A DNA stretch of 64,000 nucleotides from an uncultured Bacilli bacterium (GCA_934167665.1 CAKPLN010000004.1:60698-124697); one strand, 5' to 3'. Shown: positions 34,742-43,357, counted from the stretch's first letter. Numbers and translations are program-made. The notes: generated by a model not told the origin, from the sequence alone.

Positions 34742-35134
34742 ATGATGGATTTGAATCCAAGAAAATTTTATTTAGATGATATTTTTGATGACTTTGTTAC
34801 TTCAAAAAGAGAACAAGGATTAAAATGTGATATTTATGAAAAAGAAGGTGTTTATCATATTGAAATGGATATTCCTGGGTTTGACAAGAAAGACATTTCA
34901 ATGGAAGTCAAGGATGGATATTTAGTAATTAGTGCTTCTAAAGAAGATAATGTTAATGAAGATGAAAAGAACTATATCCGCCGTGAAAGAGTTTATGGTA
35001 AATATGAAAGATCTTTCTATTTAGGTGATTTAGATGAAGAAAGAATTGAAGCAGAATTTGCTAATGGTGTTCTAAAAGTTACAATCCCTAAGAAAGAAAA
35101 AGTAGAAAATAAAAAGACTATCGAAATTAAATAA
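34742..35134 (+). CDS. Small heat-shock protein, Hsp20/alpha-crystallin family
   Basis: ATG 34742 is placed about 11 bp after AAAGGA; an upstream in-frame ATG (34733) is too close to it. The 130-residue protein has an alpha-crystallin domain (about 30-122) with YHIEMDIPGFDKKDI, the GYLVISA strand and the signature ANGVLKVTIPK. The C-terminus contains KKTIEIK, a usual IxI-type anchor. It holds unfolding proteins for refolding by ATP-dependent chaperones. Controlled by the CIRCE element, matching clpB and htpG. Confidence 0.93.
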   Translation: MMDLNPRKFYLDDIFDDFVTSKREQGLKCDIYEKEGVYHIEMDIPGFDKKDISMEVKDGYLVISASKEDNVNEDEKNYIRRERVYGKYERSFYLGDLDEERIEAEFANGVLKVTIPKKEKVENKKTIEIK

Positions 35135-35160
35135 ATTTTAATAGTTGAGTAATATAATTA

Positions 35161-35193
35161 GATACCTTATCATAGTGATGAGGTATCTTTTTT
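35161..35193 (+). terminator. Intrinsic terminator after hsp20
   Basis: GATACCTTATCA (35161-35172) pairs with TGATGAGGTATC (35176-35187) with one wobble, followed by T. Confidence 0.87.
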
Positions 35194-35294
35194 GTATATT
35201 TTAATGCTTATTTATATAATTTTATATGTTAACTCTATCTAGTTGTCTACTTTAAGCTTACCAGTACAGTCTAAAAATATTACACTCCTCCTCA

Positions 35295-35325
35295 TTGACA
35301 AAAATGTAGGGAGGGGGGGTATACT
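35295..35325 (+). promoter_or_regulatory. Promoter of prepilin copy B with a poly-G tract in the spacer
   Basis: TTGACA (35295-35300) and TATACT (35320-35325) are separated by 19 bp ending in GGGAGGGGGGG, with a 7-G run at 35313-35319. A 19-bp spacer is too long for full activity; loss of two G would restore the optimal 17. Such tracts in promoter spacers are a known mode of phase variation by slipped-strand mispairing. Confidence 0.6.
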
Positions 35326-35353
35326 TTATACATAATAGAGAGAAGAGGCGTAT

Positions 35354-36751
35354 ATGAAAAGAATTAATAAAAAAGGTTTTACTTTAGTAGAACTTTTAGC
35401 CGTAATTGTTATTATGGGTATTTTGATGATGGTGGCAATTCCATCAATAAGTAGAGTAATTGAAAACTCTAGGAAGGATACATTTGTAGATATCGCTAAG
35501 TCTTATGCTAATGCGGCTAAGACATTATGGACAGCTGATACTTTAACGTGTGAAGGAACAGTCGCATCAGCTGTAGATGATGGCGATTATTATATTTTAA
35601 TTAATACAACTGAATCAGCTAGAACTATGCTACCAGTATTAGTTGATCAAGGTGGTAAATCATCTTGGGGAAATAGAGATGTAAATGGTTATGTAAGAGT
35701 TCATGTTGAAACAGTAACAGATAACAATGGAGAACCAAAAAGAACCACAACTTTTTATGTTAGTTTAAGTGATGGAACTCATGGCTTAATAGATAATGGA
35801 AGTATGACTTCAGATAACCTAAAAAAAGGTAATGTTAAAATGGATTTATCGAGTGATGATAAGAAAAAAGTAGAATTAACACTTGATAATGGTAACTTAA
35901 ATTGTTCTAAGACTAATCTTGGAACTTATACGTGTACAGAAGTAACACCAGTAAAAACTATAACCGGTTTATGTGTAGATGACTCAAGTTATGCTGGAAA
36001 TAATGGTACAGTAGATGTTAATCCAGTAAGCTTTGCGAATGATGATTGGGCAACAATAGCAGCTGCCGCAAAGAGTGGAAACTATGAAGGAAAATATAAC
36101 GTAGGAGATACTAAAGAAGTAGACCTAGGAAGTCTAGGAAAACATACAGTAAGAATAGCTAATACTTTAACACCAGCAGAATGTAGCCAAGAAGGTTTTT
36201 CACAAACTGCCTGTGGTTTCGTATTAGAATTTGCAGATATAATTACAACACATAATATGAATCCAAAAGGAGAATATAAGGGAACAACATATGAATATGG
36301 TTGGAACAAAGATGGTTGGCCAGCAAGTAGTATGAGAAGTTATTTAAGTACAGATATATATAATGCTTTACCAGCAGATTTACAAAGTGCCATAATAGAT
36401 ACAAAAGTAGTATCAGGACACGGTAAAGATGATACAGATAATTTTATTTCAACAGATAAGTTATATTTATTAGACGCTAAAGAAGTATATGGAACAAGCT
36501 TTACAGCCTACTACAATACATCTAAGGACAATGAAAGACAGTTAGATTATTACTTGGCACAAGGTGTAACAACAAGTAATTACTCTGGAGCTAATAAACA
36601 GAGAAATGGCTCAAATTCAATTTGGTGGATCCGCACGGCTTATTCCACTAGTAATAGCCATTTCTGTCTTGTGAGTCATAATGGTGGTTGGTATGGCGTT
36701 ATTAATGCTGGTAATGCAGGCGGTGTTTCGCCGGCTTTCCGAATAGCCTAA
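35354..36751 (+). CDS. Type IV prepilin-like surface protein, copy B
   Basis: The 465-residue product begins with the same leader as copy A (MKRINKKG cleaved before FTLVELLAVIVIMG). The two proteins differ at only a handful of residues over the first ~370. They diverge after KEVYG (about 380-400) and again between QRNGSN and GVSPAFRIA, where WWIRTAYSTSNSHF replaces WWFRAADSSNRGAF. The final GVSPAFRIA and the downstream noncoding tail are again shared. This mosaic points to recent duplication or gene conversion with focused variation in a lectin-like tip domain. Confidence 0.88.
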   Translation: MKRINKKGFTLVELLAVIVIMGILMMVAIPSISRVIENSRKDTFVDIAKSYANAAKTLWTADTLTCEGTVASAVDDGDYYILINTTESARTMLPVLVDQGGKSSWGNRDVNGYVRVHVETVTDNNGEPKRTTTFYVSLSDGTHGLIDNGSMTSDNLKKGNVKMDLSSDDKKKVELTLDNGNLNCSKTNLGTYTCTEVTPVKTITGLCVDDSSYAGNNGTVDVNPVSFANDDWATIAAAAKSGNYEGKYNVGDTKEVDLGSLGKHTVRIANTLTPAECSQEGFSQTACGFVLEFADIITTHNMNPKGEYKGTTYEYGWNKDGWPASSMRSYLSTDIYNALPADLQSAIIDTKVVSGHGKDDTDNFISTDKLYLLDAKEVYGTSFTAYYNTSKDNERQLDYYLAQGVTTSNYSGANKQRNGSNSIWWIRTAYSTSNSHFCLVSHNGGWYGVINAGNAGGVSPAFRIA

Positions 36752-36884
36752 ATGTAAACAGAGTGTAAAGCTATAAAAAATATATTGTATAGTCGGAGAT
36801 TGAGACTATACCGATAGTCATCTTACAGAAGTCGTACTAGAGGTATAGAGTTTAAAGTATTGGGCGAAGCCTAATACTTTTTTT
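36752..36884 (+). repeat. Conserved 3' tail of the prepilin repeat unit (copy B), ending in a terminator
   Basis: Matches 24623-24757. Elements ATAGTC (36789-36794), GACTATA (36804-36810) and ATAGTC (36814-36819) are all kept. The terminator GTATTGGGC/GCCTAATAC (36857-36877) has one wobble and seven T. Confidence 0.85.
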
Positions 36885-36956
36885 GGTATTTTCTTTTAAA
36901 ACATTATCTAGCAAATGTTTTATTGATGTGATATAATTAGCTTATGAGGTGGGCTT

Positions 36957-37475
36957 ATGAAGAAAAATATGATTATACCTTCTATTGTTACTGTTTTGAT
37001 GTTGGTAGTTATAATTTATTTGTTTGCGTCTATTAAGCAACCTTATGTTGAATGTAGTAAAAGAACAACTGATAGTTTTGGAATTGTTGTTAATGAAAAC
37101 TTAGTTATTACTTTGAGTAATAATAAAATAAGTAAAATGCATGTTACTAAGAAGATAATTTTACCTGATAAGTATTTAAATGATGATAGCTATTTAGAAG
37201 AGATAAAACAGGCCTTGATTAAGTCTTATAGTTATTTAAGTAGTGATGTTGTTACAATATCTAGAGGTACTAACTATTTATTAGTTGATATTAATACTTT
37301 AAAAGATGAGACTATTATTTTAAATAATATTAGTTTTATTGATATGGGTGGATTACAGATTAAGATTAATCCTAATACTAAGAGTAGTGAAGTAGTAACT
37401 TTAAAGATTAAGGATAAATATACAGAGGGTGAAGTTATGACAAAGATGAAAAATAGTGGTTATGTATGTAAATAG
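36957..37475 (+). CDS. Membrane-anchored extracytoplasmic protein (172 aa)
   Basis: ATG 36957 follows GAGGTGGG. An N-terminal helix (about 6-26) anchors or exports the protein; the following Cys in YVECSKR does not form a clear lipobox. The remaining ~145 residues are alpha/beta and end GYVCK, so the two Cys could be disulfide-linked. No family recognised. Confidence 0.68.
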   Translation: MKKNMIIPSIVTVLMLVVIIYLFASIKQPYVECSKRTTDSFGIVVNENLVITLSNNKISKMHVTKKIILPDKYLNDDSYLEEIKQALIKSYSYLSSDVVTISRGTNYLLVDINTLKDETIILNNISFIDMGGLQIKINPNTKSSEVVTLKIKDKYTEGEVMTKMKNSGYVCK

Positions 37476-37496
37476 GGCTTTTTAAGTCCTCTTTTT
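37474..37496 (+). terminator. Intrinsic terminator
   Basis: AGGGCTT (37474-37480) pairs with AAGTCCT (37484-37490) with one wobble, then T tract; overlaps the stop. Confidence 0.72.
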
Positions 37497-37514
37497 GTCT
37501 TAGGGGGTGATATT

Positions 37515-37784
37515 ATGGAATATAATATAGGAAAGTTAGTTGGTGAAATAGACTTTTCTTTAGGAAAGTTGAATTATATTAGTGATACTTATGCACTTAC
37601 TAATAGAGAAATTGAAGTTTTAAAAAAGTATGACATTGATTATAAAAGTTGTGTTAGTTTGAAAGATGTTTTAAATAGAATAGAAGATGTATTCTATACT
37701 GATGATGATTTAGAACTTGATGATTTAGAGGAAGTATCTTTAAGTATTGCGGAGAGAGATTATTATCAGAATACAAATAAGTAG
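37515..37784 (+). CDS. Small acidic protein upstream of the alarmone synthetase
   Basis: 89 residues, helical and acidic, with an Asp-rich segment (TDDDLELDDLEE). ATG 37515 follows GGGGGTGAT. It is 8 bp upstream of the RelA/SpoT-domain gene and very likely in one operon, but no family or function is recognised. Confidence 0.68.
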   Translation: MEYNIGKLVGEIDFSLGKLNYISDTYALTNREIEVLKKYDIDYKSCVSLKDVLNRIEDVFYTDDDLELDDLEEVSLSIAERDYYQNTNK

Positions 37785-37792
37785 GAGGATAA

Positions 37793-38410
37793 ATGAAGAT
37801 TACAGAGGATGAGCAATATAAAGAAATGATGCTTAAATATAACTTTGCGATGCAAAGATTAGAGACGGAGTTAAATATATTACTTAAAGAATACGAATAT
37901 AAAAAGGGTTATAATCCTGTTGAACATATTAAAACACGTATTAAATCTATTGATAGTGCTACTAAAAAACTTAAAGATAAAAATTGTGAAGTTACTGTTG
38001 ATAATTTAATTAGAAAAGTTTATGATATGATAGGTGTTAGGATAGTTTGTTCATTTTTATCAGATGTTTATGATATAGTAGATTTAATTAAAAGTACTAA
38101 ACAATTTATTATTAAAAGAGAAAATAATTATATAGATAATCCTAAGAGTAGTGGATATAGGAGTTATCATTTGATTGTTTTAGTACCTATTTATTTGGGA
38201 GAAATAGTAGAATATATTGAGGCTGAAATTCAAGTTAGGACAGTTGCGATGGATTGTTGGGCTAGTTTGGATCATAAATTAAGATATAAATTTCCTAATT
38301 GTATACCGATAGAAGTAACAGAAGGATTACTTGAATGTTCTAAAGATATTGATAAATTAGATCTGAAGATGCAGTCATTGTATAATATATTGAGGGAGTA
38401 TAATAATTAA
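37793..38410 (+). CDS. Small alarmone synthetase (RelQ/SasB-like)
   Basis: The 205-residue protein holds a single RelA/SpoT nucleotidyltransferase domain. HIKTRIKSIDSATKKL (about 45) is the ATP-binding basic region; DMIGVRIVCSF (about 83) carries the metal Asp; NPKSSGYRSYHLIV and EAEIQVRT (about 120-145) bind the GDP/GTP substrate and second metal. No HD hydrolase or regulatory domains are present, so it should make (p)ppGpp from ATP and GDP/GTP without degrading it. ATG 37793 follows GGAGG. Confidence 0.9.
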   Translation: MKITEDEQYKEMMLKYNFAMQRLETELNILLKEYEYKKGYNPVEHIKTRIKSIDSATKKLKDKNCEVTVDNLIRKVYDMIGVRIVCSFLSDVYDIVDLIKSTKQFIIKRENNYIDNPKSSGYRSYHLIVLVPIYLGEIVEYIEAEIQVRTVAMDCWASLDHKLRYKFPNCIPIEVTEGLLECSKDIDKLDLKMQSLYNILREYNN

Positions 38411-38434
38411 ATAAATATTTTTGGGGTGATTATT

Positions 38435-38629
38435 ATGAATTATATGTTGGATAAGATTAATTTATTGGATAATAAGGATGAGATTATTAAATCTACAGAT
38501 GAAATAGTTGATTTGTTAAAAAATAATGAGAAACTTAATGATAGTGAGAAATTAATGGCTATAGAGCTTGCGGTTTGTAAATTAAATTATGAGCTTTATA
38601 ATATTAGTGGTGATCAAGAAGAAAATTAG
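38435..38629 (+). CDS. Small helical protein between the alarmone synthetase and cysteine desulfurase
   Basis: 64 residues from ATG 38435 (preceded by GGGGTGAT). Entirely helical and acidic, no recognised family. Stops 17 bp before the cysteine desulfurase, so probably co-transcribed with it. Confidence 0.6.
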   Translation: MNYMLDKINLLDNKDEIIKSTDEIVDLLKNNEKLNDSEKLMAIELAVCKLNYELYNISGDQEEN

Positions 38630-38646
38630 TTTAGGTGGTGATGATA

Positions 38647-39762
38647 ATGATATATTTGGATTATAGTGCTACTACGCCGGTTGATTCTAAGGTGTTAGAT
38701 ACTTATGTTAAAGTTACTGAAAGATATATAGGTAATCCTAATTCATTACATAAACTGGGAATGTTATCTAAAGGACTTATTGATGCTTCTACAGATCAAA
38801 TAAAAGATTTACTAAAGATAAAAGACTATGATGTAATATATACTAGTGGTGCTAGTGAAGCTAATAATTTAGCAATTAAAGGTATTTGCTTTAAGTATCA
38901 AAGTAGAGGTAAACATATTATTACAACAAAACTTGAACATTCTTCTGTTAGTGAACCTATTAAATATTTAGAGAGTTTAGGTTTTGAAGTTTCTTATGTT
39001 AAACTTGATAATCATGGACTTGTTGATTTAAATGATTTAGAGAAGTTGATGCGAGATGATACAATTTTAGTATCCATAGTAGCGGTTAATAGTGAAATAG
39101 GACTTTTACAACCATTAGATAAAATTAGTGAAATAGTTAAAAAATATCCTAAGTGTTATTTTCATAGTGATGTTACACAAGCTATTGGAAAAGTTAATAT
39201 AGATTTATCTGTACTTGATTTAGCTTCTTTTTCGGCTCAAAAATTTTATGGTATGAAGGGTATTGGTTGTTTAATAAAAAAAGAAAATATTGTTATAGAA
39301 CCTTTAATTCATGGTGGTAAATCTACAACTATTTATCGTAGTGGTACACCAGCTGTTAGCTTGATTGCTTCTTTAGCGAAAGCTTTGAGATTAGCTAATG
39401 ATAATTTTTCTGAAAAGTTTGAACATGTTCTTTCTTTAAATAAATATTTAGTTTCTAAGCTTAAGACTTTAGATGTTTTAATAAATAGTAATGATTATTG
39501 TATACCACATATTGTTAATGTTAGTTTAAATAATATTAAAGCAGAAACTATGCTTCATGCTTTGGAACAAAATGATATTTATATTTCTACACAGACAGCT
39601 TGTTCTGATGGAAATTATTCGGCTTCTATTATGGCTTTTTATGATGATTTAGAAAGAGCTAGTCATAGTATAAGAATTAGCCTTAGTTATTTAACTACTA
39701 AGGATGATATAGATAAGTTTGTAGAGATCTTTGATAAATGTATTAATGAATTAACTTTTTAA
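38647..39762 (+). CDS. Cysteine desulfurase (NifS/IscS-like)
   Basis: ATG 38647 gives the canonical start MIYLDYSATTPV, preceded by AGGTGGTGAT. The 371-residue PLP enzyme takes sulfur from cysteine for Fe-S clusters and tRNA thiolation. TSGASEANNLAIKG (about 75), HSDVTQAIGK (about 178) and the PLP lysine in FSAQKFYGMKG (about 200) are visible. The usual HK at the Schiff base is QK here. The catalytic Cys is in TACSDG (about 320). No iscU or thiI gene adjoins it. Confidence 0.92.
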   Translation: MIYLDYSATTPVDSKVLDTYVKVTERYIGNPNSLHKLGMLSKGLIDASTDQIKDLLKIKDYDVIYTSGASEANNLAIKGICFKYQSRGKHIITTKLEHSSVSEPIKYLESLGFEVSYVKLDNHGLVDLNDLEKLMRDDTILVSIVAVNSEIGLLQPLDKISEIVKKYPKCYFHSDVTQAIGKVNIDLSVLDLASFSAQKFYGMKGIGCLIKKENIVIEPLIHGGKSTTIYRSGTPAVSLIASLAKALRLANDNFSEKFEHVLSLNKYLVSKLKTLDVLINSNDYCIPHIVNVSLNNIKAETMLHALEQNDIYISTQTACSDGNYSASIMAFYDDLERASHSIRISLSYLTTKDDIDKFVEIFDKCINELTF

Positions 39763-39834
39763 TTTTAAAATTTCAGTAGTTTACTTCTATTAAAAAAAAA
39801 TGTATAATGTTATTTAGAATAGAGGGAGTTTGCT

Positions 39835-40101
39835 ATGGAAGAGAAAGATATTGTTGAACTTGTTGATTCTTCAGGAAGTAAAACTTCAATAGAAGTAGTT
39901 ACTTATTTGACTTCACTAGATAAAACTAAGAATTATGTTGTTTATACTAAGGGTGAAGTGCGTGGAGAAGCTAGGAATCATGTAATTTATATTTCTAGAA
40001 TTCAAAAAAGTGGCGATAATTATGAAATCGATGAGATAACTAGCGATGACGAATGGGCCGATGTTCAACGTCTTTTGAAACGTATAGCTAATTCGGATTA
40101 G
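39835..40101 (+). CDS. DUF1292 family protein (YrzB-like)
   Basis: 88 residues matching the DUF1292 pattern: an initial acidic DIVELVDSSG, a beta-rich centre with KNYVVYTKGE and YISRI, and a C-terminal DDEWADVQRLLKRI helix. ATG 39835 follows AGAGGGAG. DUF1292 proteins are common and uncharacterised in Bacillota. It lies 13 bp upstream of the next gene. Confidence 0.82.
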   Translation: MEEKDIVELVDSSGSKTSIEVVTYLTSLDKTKNYVVYTKGEVRGEARNHVIYISRIQKSGDNYEIDEITSDDEWADVQRLLKRIANSD

Positions 40102-40114
40102 GTGGTGAAATCGA

Positions 40115-40966
40115 ATGGCACTAAATGATAAGTATGATAGTACTGTTAGGGATTTGAAAGCTACTTTTTTTGATATATTCTATGATCATATTGGTGAAAT
40201 GACTAAGATGATTGAGAGCATTGCGAATGATGAAGTAAATGATCCGGTTAGAGTTGAAACGGCTATATTTCAAAGAATTCTTTTGTTAAATAAATCAGCG
40301 GGTAGTGTAAAGACGATTAGTGAAGATGTTGAAAATCTTAATTTATCTAGAGGGGATGGATTTGAGGAAATTATTCCAAAGAAAAAGTTCGTAGCTCCTG
40401 TTAAGGTACCTGTTCAAAACAGTACTCCTGTTAGACAAAATAATGTTCCAACAACCCAACCAGTTGTTGTTAATACACCAGTAGAGGTTCAGACTGTTCA
40501 AAAACCTGCTATAAATAGCGTTCCACCTACTAAGGCACCAGTTGTTAGTACACCTGTTACTTCTGCCCCGGTTCCTGAGGTGAAACCGGCTCCTGCAACA
40601 GTAGCTCCTGTAGTTTCTACTCCGGCTCCAGTTAAAACAGAAGCAAGTAGTGAGGATAGGGCAGCTAAATTTAGATTTATAAAGACAGATAGTACTAAAG
40701 TAAAAGCTATTTTAGTTAGTGAGAAACAATATAACAGATTAAAAGCTTCTTTTTTACATCAAGCAAAATCTGTAGGAACTATGATTAATAGTGAACATCA
40801 TCCTGCTTCTAGGGAGCAGATTGAACTTTTAATGAGAAGAGCTAGTGCTTTATATAAAGAAGGAAGAGTAAAAGAAGCACAAGCTTTATATTCACAGATT
40901 AGTTCTATGAATAAAGAATTAAATAAGCAACAGGGTGGTAATCAATTAATCAAAAGAGCAAGTTAA
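40115..40966 (+). CDS. Protein with a Pro/Val-rich linker (283 aa)
   Basis: ATG 40115 follows GGTGGTGAAA. A helical N-domain (about 1-90) and helical C-domain (about 190-283, with RLKASFLHQAKSVG and AQALYSQISSMNKEL) are joined by a Pro/Val/Thr/Ala linker of about 90 residues (APVVSTP-like units). No signal or membrane segment, so probably cytoplasmic. The architecture resembles an adaptor with two interaction domains; no family recognised. Confidence 0.7.
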   Translation: MALNDKYDSTVRDLKATFFDIFYDHIGEMTKMIESIANDEVNDPVRVETAIFQRILLLNKSAGSVKTISEDVENLNLSRGDGFEEIIPKKKFVAPVKVPVQNSTPVRQNNVPTTQPVVVNTPVEVQTVQKPAINSVPPTKAPVVSTPVTSAPVPEVKPAPATVAPVVSTPAPVKTEASSEDRAAKFRFIKTDSTKVKAILVSEKQYNRLKASFLHQAKSVGTMINSEHHPASREQIELLMRRASALYKEGRVKEAQALYSQISSMNKELNKQQGGNQLIKRAS

Positions 40967-40978
40967 TTAAAGTTATTT

Positions 40979-41000
40979 AAGCAACATTATGTTGCTTTTT
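40979..41000 (+). terminator. Intrinsic terminator
   Basis: AAGCAACA (40979-40986) pairs perfectly with TGTTGCTT (40990-40997), loop TTA, then T. Confidence 0.87.
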
Positions 41001-41061
41001 CTTTGGTATTGGCTTTTAAAATCTTTTTTGATATAATTTTTATAGACTAGGAAGTGAGTAT

Positions 41062-42114
41062 ATGGAAAATAAACGTTTAATGTTACTAGGAAAACTTTTA
41101 TTTTCTTTATCATTTGTTTTTATTTTTACGGGTCTTTATTTAAATAAATTAGAAAAACAGATGTTTTATGATCCTATTAATGATGTTGTAGCAATTGCTC
41201 CTGATGATGGTAATAAAGTAATTATTTCTACTACTGATGGTGATGTAGAGGAGGTTAATAATAATCCTTCTATACCTATAGATAAAGGTAGCAATATTAA
41301 TAATAGTGATAATAGTACTGATAATAACAGTAATAATAATTCAACTAATATTTCTGGTAATTCTAATAATACTAATGAAGACGTTAATCATGATATTAAT
41401 CCTTCTATTTCTAATGAGGATGTTATAGATGAAAATGATATTTTGAGACGTTCTATTGAAGATACTTATGGTATTAAAGTTAAATATGGGGATGAGGTAT
41501 CTAACTATCAAGCTGGTTCTATGAATGTTACACCTATTTTGGATAAAGACATTATTAAGAATGGCTTAGAGCAATTAAAAGAAACATTAAAATTATATCC
41601 CCAGGATTTTTTTAGAGAGTTTTTGAATGAGGATTTGAGTTTAGAAGTATTTTTAATTAAAAGTTATAGTAAAGATAATGTTACGGGAGTTACTGATTTG
41701 TTTGGTAATAGAGTAATTGTATCAATTGCGATGGATTACCCATGCTTTGAGAGTTTTAATCATGAAATATATCACTATATAGAGCATTTTATTGTAAGAA
41801 AACAAGGGGAGTTTAGTGCTTGGAATATGTATAATCCTAATGACTTTTCTTATGGCACAGTAAATTCTAATTATTCATATACTAAAACACAAAAAGCTGA
41901 TAGTGTATTTGTTAATAATTATGCCCAGACTAATCCTTATGAAGATAGAGCTTCTACTTTTGAATATATGATGGCTTCAAATAAAATACCTTGTTTTAAC
42001 TCAAGTGATTATCCAATATGGAAAAAGTCTTCTTATATGGCACTTATGATTGATACTTATTTTGATACTGTTAGTCCTAGTGTTATTGATTACTGGGAGA
42101 GGTTTATTTATTAA
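41062..42114 (+). CDS. Membrane-anchored putative zinc metallopeptidase
   Basis: The 350-residue protein starts with a signal anchor (about 7-27), then an Asn/Ser/Thr-rich linker (about 60-120) and a globular domain. The domain carries SFNHEIYHYIEH (about 230), an HExxH zinc-peptidase motif, and YEDRASTFEYM (about 295), whose acidic residues could supply the third ligand as in gluzincins. The catalytic domain therefore lies outside the membrane. No family name can be given safely. It precedes a NUDIX gene by 9 bp. Confidence 0.68.
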   Translation: MENKRLMLLGKLLFSLSFVFIFTGLYLNKLEKQMFYDPINDVVAIAPDDGNKVIISTTDGDVEEVNNNPSIPIDKGSNINNSDNSTDNNSNNNSTNISGNSNNTNEDVNHDINPSISNEDVIDENDILRRSIEDTYGIKVKYGDEVSNYQAGSMNVTPILDKDIIKNGLEQLKETLKLYPQDFFREFLNEDLSLEVFLIKSYSKDNVTGVTDLFGNRVIVSIAMDYPCFESFNHEIYHYIEHFIVRKQGEFSAWNMYNPNDFSYGTVNSNYSYTKTQKADSVFVNNYAQTNPYEDRASTFEYMMASNKIPCFNSSDYPIWKKSSYMALMIDTYFDTVSPSVIDYWERFIY

Positions 42115-42123
42115 GGAGTTTTT

Positions 42124-42639
42124 ATGAAGAGAGTATTTATAAATGATGATAATTTAACAATAGATGATTTAGATTATGAGGTTATTAGAGTAAAGGGAGT
42201 AATTATTAATGATAATAATGAAATACTTATTGCCCATAATAATAATACATATCAATTAGTAGGTGGTCACGTTGAAAAAAGTGAGGATATGGAAGAAGCT
42301 TTAATTCGTGAAATTAAAGAAGAAACAGGTATTAATGTTAGTGATATTAATGGACCATTTATGCAGATAATGACTTATTGTAAGAATTATTTTAATAGTG
42401 GTAAAAATGTATGTAGTAAGATTTATTATTATCGAATTTTATCTAATGATTTACCTAATTTAAATGAAACTAGTTATGATGAATTAGAAAGTCAAACTGA
42501 TTTTGGTTTATTTTATGTTAAGTTGGATGATTTTGAAAGATTTTTAAAAGTGAGTATGGATAATAAAACTATTGATATTAATATTGGTAGAGAGATGCTT
42601 TTGGTATTGGAATGTTATAATAGTTTGTATTGTGGGTAA
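42124..42639 (+). CDS. NUDIX hydrolase
   Basis: 171 residues with a complete Nudix box GGHVEKSEDMEEALIREIKEETG (about 48-70; GX5E and REUxEExGU elements present). These enzymes hydrolyse nucleoside diphosphates linked to another group; the substrate cannot be told. ATG 42124 follows AAGGAG. It ends 10 bp before the ABC transporter ATPase start, whose ribosome binding site overlaps its end. Confidence 0.85.
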   Translation: MKRVFINDDNLTIDDLDYEVIRVKGVIINDNNEILIAHNNNTYQLVGGHVEKSEDMEEALIREIKEETGINVSDINGPFMQIMTYCKNYFNSGKNVCSKIYYYRILSNDLPNLNETSYDELESQTDFGLFYVKLDDFERFLKVSMDNKTIDINIGREMLLVLECYNSLYCG

Positions 42640-42649
42640 GGTGGTTAAT

Positions 42650-43357
42650 TTGAAATTACAGGTTAATAATTTAAATAAAAGTTATGGTAGAAAAGTAATA
42701 TTAAAAGATTTAGACTTTACTTTTGAAAGTGGTAAGATTTATGGTCTTATTGGTAGAAATGGAGTAGGTAAAACCACATTTTTTAATTGTATAAATGGTG
42801 ATGTTGATATTACTTCTGGTAAGTTTATATTAGAAGATGATAATAATAGTTTTCCTCTTAAAACTAGCGATATTGGTTATGTTGTTTCAACACCTGTTGT
42901 ACCAGAATTTTTAACAGCTAATGAATTTATACAGTTTTTTATAGATATTAATAAAGATAAAATTACTGATTTAAAAAGTATTGATGAGTATTTTGAAATT
43001 GTACAGATAGATAAAAAAGATCGTGATAAACTTTTAAAAGATTATTCTCATGGTATGAAAAATAAGATGCAAATACTTATTAATATTATTGCTAATCCTA
43101 AAGTTATTTTATTAGATGAACCGCTTACTTCTTTAGATATTGTTGTACAAGAAGATATGAAAAAGTTACTTAAAAAATTAAAGAGTAATCATATAATTAT
43201 TTTTTCAACACATATTTTAGAGTTAGCTATGGATTTATGTGATGAAATAGTTATTCTTAATAATAATAAATTAGAATTAGTTGAAAAGAATAATTTAAAT
43301 ACTACTGAATATAAAGATAAAATTATTAATAGTTTGAAGGAGCAGAAAAATGTTTAA
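42650..43357 (+). CDS. ABC transporter ATP-binding protein
   Basis: TTG 42650 is chosen because AAGGTGG is at 42638-42644 and LKLQVNNLNKSYG is the usual start of such ATPases; an in-frame ATG further up lies inside the NUDIX gene. 235 residues with Walker A GRNGVGKTT (about 36), the signature YSHGMKNKMQ (about 131; the usual SGG is SHG), Walker B VILLDEP and H-loop STHI. It overlaps the permease gene by 8 bp. Together they form a two-gene exporter, of unknown substrate. Confidence 0.9.
   Translation: MKLQVNNLNKSYGRKVILKDLDFTFESGKIYGLIGRNGVGKTTFFNCINGDVDITSGKFILEDDNNSFPLKTSDIGYVVSTPVVPEFLTANEFIQFFIDINKDKITDLKSIDEYFEIVQIDKKDRDKLLKDYSHGMKNKMQILINIIANPKVILLDEPLTSLDIVVQEDMKKLLKKLKSNHIIIFSTHILELAMDLCDEIVILNNNKLELVEKNNLNTTEYKDKIINSLKEQKNV

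Noticed and set aside
23240..36751. Complete diversity-generating retroelement in the window
   Set aside because: No reverse transcriptase, accessory gene or adenine-rich template repeat is present here, so only the variable genes can be claimed.
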